NCBI GenBank assembly: GCA_003138975.1
Contig: PLHQ01000129.1
Coordinates: 41,772 to 90,376 of the forward strand
DNA from: Acidobacteriaceae bacterium
GTDB lineage: Bacteria; Acidobacteriota; Terriglobia; Terriglobales; Acidobacteriaceae
DNA: 48,605 bases
Direction of reading: 5' to 3'
In this document: piece by piece, positions 25,170 to 32,989 of the stretch
Layout of the letters: every line of letters begins with the position of its first letter
Numbering within the stretch: position 1 is the first letter of the stretch
Made by a program: the position numbers and the translations under genes
Notes under the pieces: generated by a model
Database searches by the model: none
What the model was told of the DNA's origin: nothing
Seen by the model: only the letters and a program-made list of their open reading frames with translations

Positions 25170-26192
25170 TTACGGATTTATCACAATCTTCCCAAACATC
25201 TGACTCCTCTCCAAATACTCATGCGCGGCCCGGATTTCGCTGAGGGGAAATACACGGTCGACCACTGGCTGCAGCCGCCCGGCAAATACATGTTTCAAAA
25301 CTTCATGCAGTTCGCCCATTGTTCCCATGTAGGAGCCGAGCAGCGACAATTGCCGCCCAAACAAGTGGCGCAGATCAATTGCGACGTGCGGCCCGGTGGT
25401 GGCTCCGCAGGTCACCAGCGTGCCGCCACTCTTGAGTGACCTCACACTCTCATCCCAAGTGGCGGCGCCCACGTGCTCGACCACAACGTCGACGCCCTGT
25501 TTGTTTGTGATCCTCCGCACTTCCTCGGAAATCCTTTGCTGATAGTGATTGATGCCGAAGTCCGCGCCCAGCTCCCGGCTTTTTGCCAGCTTCGCTTCGT
25601 CGCCCGCGGTCGTGATCACGCGACAGTGGAAGAGCTTTGCGATCTGAATCGCTGCAATGCCGACGCCGGAACTCGCTCCCAACACCAGCACGGTCTGTCC
25701 TGGGCGGATGCCGGCTCGTCCGACAAGCATGTGCCAGGCCGTGACAAACACCAGCGGTACGCTTGCCGCCTGGTTGAAATTGAATGAGTCAGGAATCGGA
25801 ATCACATTCGCAGAAGGCACCGCGATCAATTCGCAATTCCCGCCGTCTACCCCATTGCCCAGGACTGCGAATTCGCGGCACTGGTTTTGCAGCCCAGCGA
25901 CACACTTCTCGCAATGCCCGCAAAAGAGCATCGGAGCCAGCAGCACCCGCTGGCCTGTTTGGAATCCGCTGACGTAATCACCCACCTCGGCCACTTCGCC
26001 AGCGATATCACTGCCAAGAATGTGCGGCAGTTTCACTCCCGGCAGCCCCTTGCGTACCCATATATCCAGATGATTCAGCGAGCACGCTCGCACTCGCACC
26101 ATTACTTGATCCTTGCGCGGTTGCGGATCGGGGACATCTTCATAGATCAAAGCTTCCGGCCCACCAAATTGATGAATGCGGGCTGCTTTCAT
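25170..26192 (-). CDS. Zinc-type medium-chain dehydrogenase/quinone oxidoreductase
   Basis: 340 residues of the MDR superfamily. The GroES-like domain has GSDIAGEVAEVGDYVSGFQT and a structural zinc loop with Cys91, Cys94, Cys97 and Cys105 in CGHCEKCVAGLQNQC. The Rossmann NADP domain has VLVLGASSGVGIAAIQIAKL. The C-terminus (AAHEYLERSQMFGKIVINP) is typical of quinone reductase-like members. It reduces or oxidises an alcohol, aldehyde or enone; the substrate cannot be told. AGGAGG lies 4 bases before the ATG. The gene is divergent from xdhC. Confidence 0.9.
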   Translation of the reverse strand: MKAARIHQFGGPEALIYEDVPDPQPRKDQVMVRVRACSLNHLDIWVRKGLPGVKLPHILGSDIAGEVAEVGDYVSGFQTGQRVLLAPMLFCGHCEKCVAGLQNQCREFAVLGNGVDGGNCELIAVPSANVIPIPDSFNFNQAASVPLVFVTAWHMLVGRAGIRPGQTVLVLGASSGVGIAAIQIAKLFHCRVITTAGDEAKLAKSRELGADFGINHYQQRISEEVRRITNKQGVDVVVEHVGAATWDESVRSLKSGGTLVTCGATTGPHVAIDLRHLFGRQLSLLGSYMGTMGELHEVLKHVFAGRLQPVVDRVFPLSEIRAAHEYLERSQMFGKIVINP

Positions 26193-26285
26193 ATGACCTC
26201 CTAAAAGCCTGAAACTAACACACCGGGGCTGTTTGACTCCCTCCTATAAGCGACTGATAATCAAATCAAGCTGCTTTCTTGCCGT

Positions 26286-27149
26286 ATGGACATCTACGAA
26301 CAAATTGTCCAGCTCCGCCGTGAAGGACGACGCGGCGCCGTCGCCACCATCGTTAATGTGCGCGGTTCAATTCCTTCGTTCCGCACGGCGAAGATGCTGG
26401 TACGCGATGACGGCTCGATTGTGGGCACTATTGGCGGAGGCTGCGTCGAGGCCGACGTTTGGCAGGCCGCCCGTGAGGTGATGGAATCCGAGAAGCCCCG
26501 GACGCTGACCTTTGATCTGAACCAGGACCCGAAGTACGATACAGGACTCGTGTGCGGCGGCACACTCGAGGTTTTCGTCGAGCCTGTGCTACCTCCAGCT
26601 TTACTTTATGTATTCGGCGCAGGCCACGTCGCTGTCAACCTTTGCCAAGCAGCCGCCGCTGCGGGCTTCGATCTCATCGTCACGGACGATCGCACCTCCT
26701 ACGTCACCAAAGAACGATTTCCCGCCGCTCGAGAAGTGCACGCGCTGGATTTTGACGAGGCCGTTCGGAAGTTCGACCCCAATGAGACTTCCTATATCGT
26801 AATCGTTACACGAGGACATCGTGACGACATGCGCATCCTGCGCTGGGCGGTGCAGACTCGCGCCCGATACGTGGGCATGATCGGCTCCAAGCGTAAAGTG
26901 ATCGAAATCTTCAAGACGCTGCAGAAGGAAGGCGTACCCGCGCATCTGTTCGAGCGGGTTCACGCGCCCATCGGTCTCGACATCGGCGCCATTACGCCGG
27001 AGGAAATTGCGGTTGCGATCACCGCGGAGTTGATCGCGATTCGCCGGCATGCCAATACCGCGTTGGCCCACATGAGCTGGTTCCGCTCTCAAGCCTCCCA
27101 GCCCGAAGAGAGCGGTGTGCCGGATGCGGCACTGGATGAACACGAATGA
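26286..27149 (+). CDS. xdhC: XdhC/CoxI family molybdenum-hydroxylase maturation factor
   Basis: Binds sulfurated molybdenum cofactor and helps insert it into xanthine dehydrogenase/CO dehydrogenase-type enzymes. 287 residues. The N-terminal XdhC/CoxI domain has GAVATIVNVRGSIPSFRTAK, GTIGGGCVEADVW and GLVCGGTLEVFVEP. The C-terminal Rossmann domain has LLYVFGAGHVAVNLCQAAAA, VIVTRGHRDD, YVGMIGSKRK and HAPIGLDIGAITPEEIAVAI. It is the first gene of a plus-strand series, followed by a MocA-like gene. No molybdenum hydroxylase structural genes are in the window. Confidence 0.93.
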   Translation: MDIYEQIVQLRREGRRGAVATIVNVRGSIPSFRTAKMLVRDDGSIVGTIGGGCVEADVWQAAREVMESEKPRTLTFDLNQDPKYDTGLVCGGTLEVFVEPVLPPALLYVFGAGHVAVNLCQAAAAAGFDLIVTDDRTSYVTKERFPAAREVHALDFDEAVRKFDPNETSYIVIVTRGHRDDMRILRWAVQTRARYVGMIGSKRKVIEIFKTLQKEGVPAHLFERVHAPIGLDIGAITPEEIAVAITAELIAIRRHANTALAHMSWFRSQASQPEESGVPDAALDEHE

Positions 27150-27262
27150 ATTCTTGATCGCGGTTTGCCGATTCCGATTATCCTGGTGGCGGACATTCTT
27201 TCCGTTCGACAATCGACCATGAAAAATCAACAATTTCCCGTGGTTCCTGCTATCTTCGCTGC

Positions 27263-27898
27263 ATGACCCGCTCTCCTAGCTTCGCCGGCGTAATCCTGGC
27301 TGCGGGAGATTCCTCGCGGATGGGTCGGGATAAGGCCTTACTGCCATGGCCTGCCTCAGCCGTCGGCCAACCGCCTTCTCCTGAGACGTTCCTTTCGGCG
27401 GCAATTCGCTCGCTTTCGTTAGCCACCGAGTTCGTTGTGGTGGTGGTCGGAAAGAATGAAGACGCGCTTGCACCGGTGATCTATGCTCACGGTGCGTCTT
27501 TTGTGGTTAACCCGGACCCGGGCCGTGGCCAGTTCAGTTCGCTGCAAGTGGGTCTGCACGAGGTGCTCAACCATGGCCGTGATGCCGCTATGGTGACCCT
27601 CGTCGACCGCCCTCCGGTCGGCGGTGCAACTATCCAGGCTTTGCGCGACGCTTTCGAAATCTCGGATCAGAATATCTGGGCGGTCATCCCTGAGTTCTCT
27701 GGCAAGCATGGGCACCCTTACCTGCTCCGCCGTGAAATGATGGAAGCGTTTCTCCGCGTCCCGGCCACATCAATTGCCCGCGATATCGAGCACGCGCATC
27801 AGGAGCACATCCAGTATGTGCCAGTCGACGACCCATTTGTAGCGTTGAATATCAATACGCCTCAGGAATACGCAGGACTAATGGCGCGCTCGTCCTGA
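27263..27898 (+). CDS. MocA/MobA-like nucleotidyltransferase (molybdenum cofactor cytidylyl- or guanylyltransferase)
   Basis: 211 residues of the GT-A-type NTP transferase fold. The nucleotide loop is VILAAGDSSRMGRDKALLPW near residues 10-29. The metal-binding segment MVTLVDRPPVGGATIQAL replaces the usual D-x-P with DRP. GKHGHPYLLRREMMEAFL and LNINTPQEY follow. Its place after xdhC supports a role in molybdenum cofactor maturation (MCD formation, as in MocA). Exact base specificity is not settled from sequence. Confidence 0.85.
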   Translation: MTRSPSFAGVILAAGDSSRMGRDKALLPWPASAVGQPPSPETFLSAAIRSLSLATEFVVVVVGKNEDALAPVIYAHGASFVVNPDPGRGQFSSLQVGLHEVLNHGRDAAMVTLVDRPPVGGATIQALRDAFEISDQNIWAVIPEFSGKHGHPYLLRREMMEAFLRVPATSIARDIEHAHQEHIQYVPVDDPFVALNINTPQEYAGLMARSS

Positions 27899-27944
27899 CC
27901 GATGCGCATTGCGCGCTTCCCTGCAATCACGTTATCGTCGCTAG

Positions 27945-28676
27945 ATGAACGCTGCCGAGGCAGAAGCATTTCTTCCGGTCACCAACGAATTTCTCGACTC
28001 CATTCTCCGTCTTCAGCCGCGCGTCGCAGCATTTGACTGCGACGGTACCCTATGGTCGGGCGACGCCGGCGAGCGCTTCTTCGATTGGGAACTCAAACAA
28101 GGCGACATCGTTGCCGACGCCCTCGATCGTCCCATGCGGGAACGTTATGCTGCCTACCGGCGCGGCGAGGTCGACGAAACCACGATGTGCGGCGAAATGG
28201 TCACCATGCACCGGGGCGTTGGAGAATTGCAGATCATGGATGCAGCCGCCCGCTTTTTCGACGAGTTCTTCGTCGCGCAGATTTTTCCGGAAATGCGCGA
28301 ACTTGTCCGCCGCCTGCAGGAAAACGCCTGCGAGATCTGGGTAGTTTCTTCTTCCAACGAATGGGTGATCCGCGCCGGGATGAAACATTTCAGCGTACCG
28401 GAAAACCGCATACTTGCCGCCAAGGTGGAACTGGATGGCGCCACCATTACCGATCGCCTAATCCGCGTACCCTCGGGTGCCGGCAAACCGCAGGCGCTTC
28501 GCGAAATCGTCAAAAAAGAAATTGACGCTGCTTTTGGCAATTCCCGCTGGGATACAGAAATGCTGGCGATGGCAAAATGTGCGATTGCAGTCAATCCGAG
28601 TCCAGACCTTGAGGTCACTGCCAGGGAACGCGGCTGGCGAATTTATTTTCCCGAGGGCACGCATTCACGGAGTTAG
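27945..28676 (+). CDS. HAD-IB family phosphatase (SerB-like)
   Basis: 243 residues. Motif I is AFDCDGTLWSGD with nucleophile Asp31 and acid/base Asp33. Motif II is VVSSSNEWV; the motif III Lys is probably in SGAGKPQALREIV; the motif IV region reads FGNSRWDTEMLAMA, where the usual GDS is GNS. Members hydrolyse phosphoserine or related phosphomonoesters; the substrate here is unknown. It lies between the MocA-like gene and the NifU-like gene. Confidence 0.85.
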   Translation: MNAAEAEAFLPVTNEFLDSILRLQPRVAAFDCDGTLWSGDAGERFFDWELKQGDIVADALDRPMRERYAAYRRGEVDETTMCGEMVTMHRGVGELQIMDAAARFFDEFFVAQIFPEMRELVRRLQENACEIWVVSSSNEWVIRAGMKHFSVPENRILAAKVELDGATITDRLIRVPSGAGKPQALREIVKKEIDAAFGNSRWDTEMLAMAKCAIAVNPSPDLEVTARERGWRIYFPEGTHSRS

Positions 28677-28715
28677 GTGTGCGACGAAGGTGGGCCATTT
28701 ACAATTGTCTTGCCA

Positions 28716-29075
28716 ATGTATTCCGCGCAATTACTCGACCATTTTGAGCATCCGCGAAATGCCGGTGAGATTGCTGATGCCGACGCGACGGCGGAAATTG
28801 AAAATCCGGCCTGTGGAGACGTGCTGCGATTAACCCTGAAACAAAGCGCGGGCCGAATTACCCAGGTGCAGTTCAAAGCAAAGGGATGCGTCGCGGCGAT
28901 AGCCTGTGGTTCGGCGTTGACGGAATTGGTTGCGGGGAAGACGTTCGACGAAGCTAAGAACCTGCGACGCGGGGACGTCACTGCGGCCGTCGGCGGCCTG
29001 CCTCAAGCCTCGACCCACGCTGCCCATTTGGCGCTGGAGGTTCTTTCAGCCGCGTTGAGTCGCCTCAAACCCTAG
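28716..29075 (+). CDS. NifU/IscU-like iron-sulfur scaffold, variant
   Basis: 119 residues from the ATG at 28716, beginning MYSAQLLDHFEHPRNAG as in IscU/NifU N-domains. Cluster ligands Cys33 (ENPACGD, with Asp35) and Cys58 (KGCVAAIACGSA) are present, plus an extra Cys64. The third IscU cysteine, normally in K-x-H-C, is missing: here the segment reads STHAAHLA with His101 followed by Ala102. It may be a distinct subfamily serving one target, perhaps a molybdenum hydroxylase given xdhC nearby. The frame is open upstream to 28677, but the family starts at this Met. Confidence 0.87.
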   Translation: MYSAQLLDHFEHPRNAGEIADADATAEIENPACGDVLRLTLKQSAGRITQVQFKAKGCVAAIACGSALTELVAGKTFDEAKNLRRGDVTAAVGGLPQASTHAAHLALEVLSAALSRLKP

Positions 29076-29084
29076 TTGAGATTC

Positions 29085-29924
29085 ATGCCTGACCACACCC
29101 CACGCCGCGTCGCCTGTCTGCAGCCGAGCGCGACCGTTGTTCTCGCCGAGATTGGTGAACTGGATCGCATAGTCGCGTGCACAAAGTATTGCGCGGATGT
29201 GGTTCCCGCAATCACATCACAAGAGAGTACTATCCTTGCCGATTCGTGGACTGCCAATGCCGGACAGATTATCGCCACCCACCCCGACCTCGTCATCGCT
29301 TCAGTGCCTTATCAGGAAAAGGCGGTCGTCGAAATACTCAAGTCCGGCGCGCGCTTTATCGGGCTTGCTCCTAAGACTTTGGCGGACATCTACACAGACA
29401 TCGCCACCATCGCGGGCGCTGTTGGGGCGGTCGATCACGGCGAACGGGTAATCACACGTATGCAGCAACGAATCGAAGAGGTTTGCGCTCGCACGATGGG
29501 GCTACCGCGGCCGCGAGTCTTCTGCGAAGAATGGGGCAAGCCGCTGATTGCGTCGCAGCCCTGGGTGGCGGAACTGGTCGAAGCCGCTGGAGGTGAGTTT
29601 CTGGGCACCCCAGGGCGGCAGATTTCCGCCGAAGAAGTTGCTGGCATGGATCCTGATATCTTGATCGCCGCCTGGTGCGGAGCGGGCGATCGCGTCCCAC
29701 TGGAGAAGATCGTGGGCGACCGCAAGTGGCAAGGAACTTGCGCTGCAGTCACCTCCCGGGTCTACTGCGTTCGGGATGAATACCTAAACACGCCGGCTCC
29801 CACGCTTCTCCAGGGGCTTGATGCTCTGGCCTTTGCGATCCATCCTGAGCTGTTTGACAGTACGAGGGGGATCCGCCAGATTACCGGCGTTCCATCTTCC
29901 ACAGCCTTGAATCTCTCACTCTGA
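29085..29924 (+). CDS. BtuF/FepB-like periplasmic-binding-fold protein without signal peptide
   Basis: 279 residues of the TroA/BtuF-type (class III) binding-protein fold. It has RRVACLQPSATVVLAEIGEL, TILADSWTANAGQIIATHPD, LVIASVPYQEKAVVEILK, and the end typical of BtuF-like proteins with YCVRDEYLNTPAPTLLQGLD. It lacks a signal peptide or lipobox, and no permease or ATPase gene adjoins, so a cytoplasmic metal-chelate or corrinoid-binding role is possible. The ATG at 29085 is preferred over TTG 29076. Confidence 0.8.
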   Translation: MPDHTPRRVACLQPSATVVLAEIGELDRIVACTKYCADVVPAITSQESTILADSWTANAGQIIATHPDLVIASVPYQEKAVVEILKSGARFIGLAPKTLADIYTDIATIAGAVGAVDHGERVITRMQQRIEEVCARTMGLPRPRVFCEEWGKPLIASQPWVAELVEAAGGEFLGTPGRQISAEEVAGMDPDILIAAWCGAGDRVPLEKIVGDRKWQGTCAAVTSRVYCVRDEYLNTPAPTLLQGLDALAFAIHPELFDSTRGIRQITGVPSSTALNLSL

Positions 29925-29939
29925 GTTAAGATTCTGCTC

Positions 29940-30422
29940 ATGGCCATCGCCATCCGAATAGAAGAGATTCGCCACGAAGTCACCTTACTTGCTGAAGCGG
30001 CACCGACGACCAACGTTCTCATGCAAGGTGTCTGTAAGCTGTTGCATGACCGTATGCTTAAGTACAATTGGGTTGGATTTTATATGCTCGAGCCAGGGGC
30101 CCGACCTCCGGTGCTGGTGCTTGATACATTCGTGGGCGCCATGACTCCACACACGCGCATCCCGCTCAATCAAGGAATTTGTGGAGCTGCAGCCTCTAGC
30201 GGGAAAACAGTCGTGGTCGACGACGTCAGCAAAGATCCCCGCTATCTTGCCTGTTCGCTGGAGACGAAGTCCGAAATTGTTGTGCCTGTTTTCGTGAAGG
30301 GACATGTCGCAGGCGAACTCGATATCGATAGCCACTTCCCAGCCGCATTCGGAGCTGAGGACAAGGAACTCGTCCAGTTCTGCGCCGAGGTTGTGGGCAA
30401 GAAGCTGGAGCAGTCTAAATGA
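29940..30422 (+). CDS. GAF domain protein, free methionine-(R)-sulfoxide reductase-like
   Basis: 160 residues, a single GAF domain of the fRMsr (MsrC) type. It has NWVGFYMLEPG, RIPLNQGICGAAASSGKTVV, RYLACSLETKSEIVVPVFVK and GELDIDSHFPAAFGAED. By alignment to the E. coli enzyme from memory, Cys105 (YLAC) matches the catalytic Cys118 and Cys81 (GICG) matches Cys94, while the Cys84 position is His71. Activity is therefore likely but may use a different resolving partner. It starts 15 bases after the binding-protein gene. Confidence 0.82.
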   Translation: MAIAIRIEEIRHEVTLLAEAAPTTNVLMQGVCKLLHDRMLKYNWVGFYMLEPGARPPVLVLDTFVGAMTPHTRIPLNQGICGAAASSGKTVVVDDVSKDPRYLACSLETKSEIVVPVFVKGHVAGELDIDSHFPAAFGAEDKELVQFCAEVVGKKLEQSK

Positions 30423-30531
30423 GAGTTGAAAATGGTGAGGTACGTGTGGCCGAGATCGGACGTATTGGGCTGATAACGGGCTGCATGGATCCAGTCGTAA
30501 GCGCGCTACACACGGCCACGAGTTCCCTGTC

Positions 30532-30924
30532 ATGAAACGGGTTGTCGCAGCGGTGATCGAGAAGAATGGCAAACTGCTAGTCTGCCAACGCACGAGACAT
30601 CAAACGATGCCGCTCAAATGGGAATTTCCGGGCGGAAAGATCGAAGAAGGCGAGCAACCTCGCGACGCCCTGCGCCGCGAGTTGGAGGAAGAATTAGGCA
30701 TTCATGCCAAGGTTGGCGACGAGATCGCTCGCGTCCAGCACACGTATCCGAATGGCGCCGCAGTCGAGTTGCGTTTTTTCATCGTGCGCGAATATGAGGG
30801 CGAACTCGAAAACCGCATCTTCCGCGATCTGCGGTGGACCGCACCTAACTCTCTGCCCTCGTATGATTTCCTCGAAGCGGATGCATCCTTGGTGAAGGAT
30901 CTGGCTGCTGGGAGGCTTCCTTGA
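30532..30924 (+). CDS. Nudix hydrolase, MutT-like (deoxy)nucleoside triphosphate pyrophosphohydrolase
   Basis: 130 residues. A complete Nudix box runs from Gly35 through Glu41, Arg49-Glu50 and Glu53-Glu54 to Gly56, with WEFPGGKIEEGEQPRDALRR leading in. The N-terminal KRVVAAVIEKNGKLLVCQR and the C-terminal RDLRWTAPNSLPSYDFLEAD match MutT-like housecleaning enzymes (8-oxo-dGTP or related). It may be the last gene of the xdhC series, although about 110 non-coding bases precede it. It converges with the NRAMP gene. Confidence 0.92.
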   Translation: MKRVVAAVIEKNGKLLVCQRTRHQTMPLKWEFPGGKIEEGEQPRDALRRELEEELGIHAKVGDEIARVQHTYPNGAAVELRFFIVREYEGELENRIFRDLRWTAPNSLPSYDFLEADASLVKDLAAGRLP

Positions 30925-30969
30925 CTTTGCGAATATCTCGGCCAGCCCACGGCTCGACCAGTCATCGCG

Positions 30970-32223
30970 CTAGCCGCTGCCTTTCAAGGTCCAGAACCAC
31001 GCAACCGTCAGCCCGATCATAACCGCCGTCGTTAGCCAGGCGATGGCGTTGAACAAATGCGTGTTCACGTATTCGCCCATCAATTCCTTTTTGTTGATCA
31101 GCAGCAGCATGAAAATCAGCACGAAAGGCAGCACAATACCATTCACAACCTGTGACAGGACTGCAATCTTCACCAGCGGCAGCCCCGGTATTAAGAGCAC
31201 GGCCCCGCCAGCCACAATCAACAGGGTGTAAAGCCAGTAGAAAAACGGAGCTTCGCTGAACTTCTTGTCCACTCCGGATTCAAAACCCATCCCTTCACAC
31301 ACCGTGTAAGCGGTGGAAAGCGGCAGAATTGACGCCGCAAAAAGGGAAGCATTGAATAACCCGACGGCAAACAGAATGTACGCATACTGTCCGGCCAGCG
31401 GTTTCAGGGCCTGTGCGGCATCTGCGGCATACTTAATGTCGCGGTATCCATGCACGAACAGAGTTGCGGCGCAGGCTACGATAATGAACCAGGCAACCAC
31501 GTCCGTGAAAATGCAGCCCGTAATCACATCCCAGCGCGAAGCCTGAAGTCCACGCCGCGTGACGCCCTTTTCCACAATTGAGGACTGAAGATAGAACTGC
31601 ATCCAAGGCGCAATCGTCGTTCCCACCACCCCAATCACCATGTACAAGTACGCCTGCTCCCGAAACTTAGCCCACTCGGGCGGCTTGAAGGTTGCGATCG
31701 TTGCAACTTTCCATGCCGGGTGCGCCAGCGCCCCGGCAAAGATGTAGGTGACATAGAAGAAAGAGGCAGCGAGGAACACCTTCTCCACGCTCTTGTATTG
31801 ACCTTTCACCACGATCAGCCAAACGATCACACCGCATACCGGTACTGTCACGTACCGCGAAAGTCCGAACAATTCCAGGCTGGTGGCGATGCCAATAAAT
31901 TCCGTGACTACGTTACCGAAGTTGGTAATCAGAATGCCCAGCATCATCAGAAAGGTGATGCGAAGCCCGAACTCTTCGCGGATCAGGTCGCTCAGGCCCT
32001 TGCCGGTTACCGCTCCCATACGGGCGCTCATCTCCTGCACCACGATCAGCGCCAGCGTGATCGGTATCATGGTCCACAACAAAAGAAATCCGTACTGGGC
32101 CCCAGCCTGCGAGTAGGTCAGGATGCCGCCGGCATCGTTGTCGACGTTCGCGGTGATGATCCCCGGCCCGACTACCGCGAGGAACAGCAGAGTTCGACCT
32201 TTCCAACGTTTCAGAAGCCTCAT
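30970..32223 (-). CDS. NRAMP-related divalent metal transporter, non-canonical
   Basis: 417 residues with about 11 membrane helices and the NRAMP landmark AGAQYG after helix 1. The canonical metal-binding DPGN of helix 1 is DAGG here (within ITANVDNDAGGILTYSQAGA), keeping Asp but losing Asn. The helix 6 Met-Pro-His block is replaced by TTIAPWMQFYLQSS, with Ala at the Met position. Loss of that Met is a feature of NRAMP-related Mg2+ transporters (NRMT), so Mg2+ or Mn2+ rather than Fe2+ is plausible, though unproven. The ATG at 32223 is preferred to TTG 32238. Confidence 0.85.
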   Translation of the reverse strand: MRLLKRWKGRTLLFLAVVGPGIITANVDNDAGGILTYSQAGAQYGFLLLWTMIPITLALIVVQEMSARMGAVTGKGLSDLIREEFGLRITFLMMLGILITNFGNVVTEFIGIATSLELFGLSRYVTVPVCGVIVWLIVVKGQYKSVEKVFLAASFFYVTYIFAGALAHPAWKVATIATFKPPEWAKFREQAYLYMVIGVVGTTIAPWMQFYLQSSIVEKGVTRRGLQASRWDVITGCIFTDVVAWFIIVACAATLFVHGYRDIKYAADAAQALKPLAGQYAYILFAVGLFNASLFAASILPLSTAYTVCEGMGFESGVDKKFSEAPFFYWLYTLLIVAGGAVLLIPGLPLVKIAVLSQVVNGIVLPFVLIFMLLLINKKELMGEYVNTHLFNAIAWLTTAVMIGLTVAWFWTLKGSG

Positions 32224-32453
32224 GAGCGTATATCGCAAACATAGGAATTAGAACAACCCAGAGCAGGCGTCCGTTCCGCGTCGCGCGTTGCGCGTCCGGC
32301 TCAAGGCGGCATAAGAATACATGGACACACTGCGCCCCGGATAGGTGAAAATGAAAGATTGCGGAGAAAAAGAAGAGGACGGGAATCTGTTGGGCGGAAT
32401 CGAGCGGTACGCGGCCCGAGCAGGTTAAGATATTTACAGGCTAACTATTAGGG

Positions 32454-32978
32454 ATGACCAAGAACTCCGCGCGCGCCATCTACCTCCTTATCGTCCTTGT
32501 CGTGGTCTTGCTTGACCGTTGGACAAAGCACCTCGTGGCTGCACGCATCGCCCTTTATTCTCACATCCAGGTAATTCCAGGTTTCTTTCGCCTCACCCAC
32601 ACCGAGAACACCGGCGCCGCCTTCAGCCTCTTTGCCGATTCGACCGCTCCCTGGAAGACTGGATTGCTGATTGCATTTTCTGTGATCGCATTAGTTGTGG
32701 TCTCGGCCTTGCTGTGGAAAAACCAGCATGCTCACGTTGCCACTGGCGTGGGGTTGTCGTTGATCATGGGAGGAGCGCTGGGAAATCTGTGGGATCGGCT
32801 GGCCCGCGGGCGCGTGATCGACTTTCTCTTGCTCTACGTCCGGCAGTATCAGTGGCCGGTCTTCAATCTGGCCGACAGCGCTATTGTGGTGGGTGCGGGG
32901 CTACTAATCGTGGAAATTCTGTTCGCCAAATCACACCCGCCAGACAGTCCCGCACAGAGCGAGTCTGCGAATGGGTAG
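32454..32978 (+). CDS. lspA: Lipoprotein signal peptidase (signal peptidase II)
   Basis: Cleaves signal peptides of lipid-modified prolipoproteins at the inner membrane. 174 residues with four hydrophobic helices. Family motifs: DRWTKHLVAARI, LTHTENTGAAFSLF, MGGALGNLWDRLARGRVIDF with catalytic Asp123, and VFNLADSAIVVGAG with catalytic Asp141. All are intact. It is followed closely by a convergent aldo/keto reductase gene. Confidence 0.96.
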   Translation: MTKNSARAIYLLIVLVVVLLDRWTKHLVAARIALYSHIQVIPGFFRLTHTENTGAAFSLFADSTAPWKTGLLIAFSVIALVVVSALLWKNQHAHVATGVGLSLIMGGALGNLWDRLARGRVIDFLLLYVRQYQWPVFNLADSAIVVGAGLLIVEILFAKSHPPDSPAQSESANG

Positions 32979-32989
32979 CCGTTGGAGCC

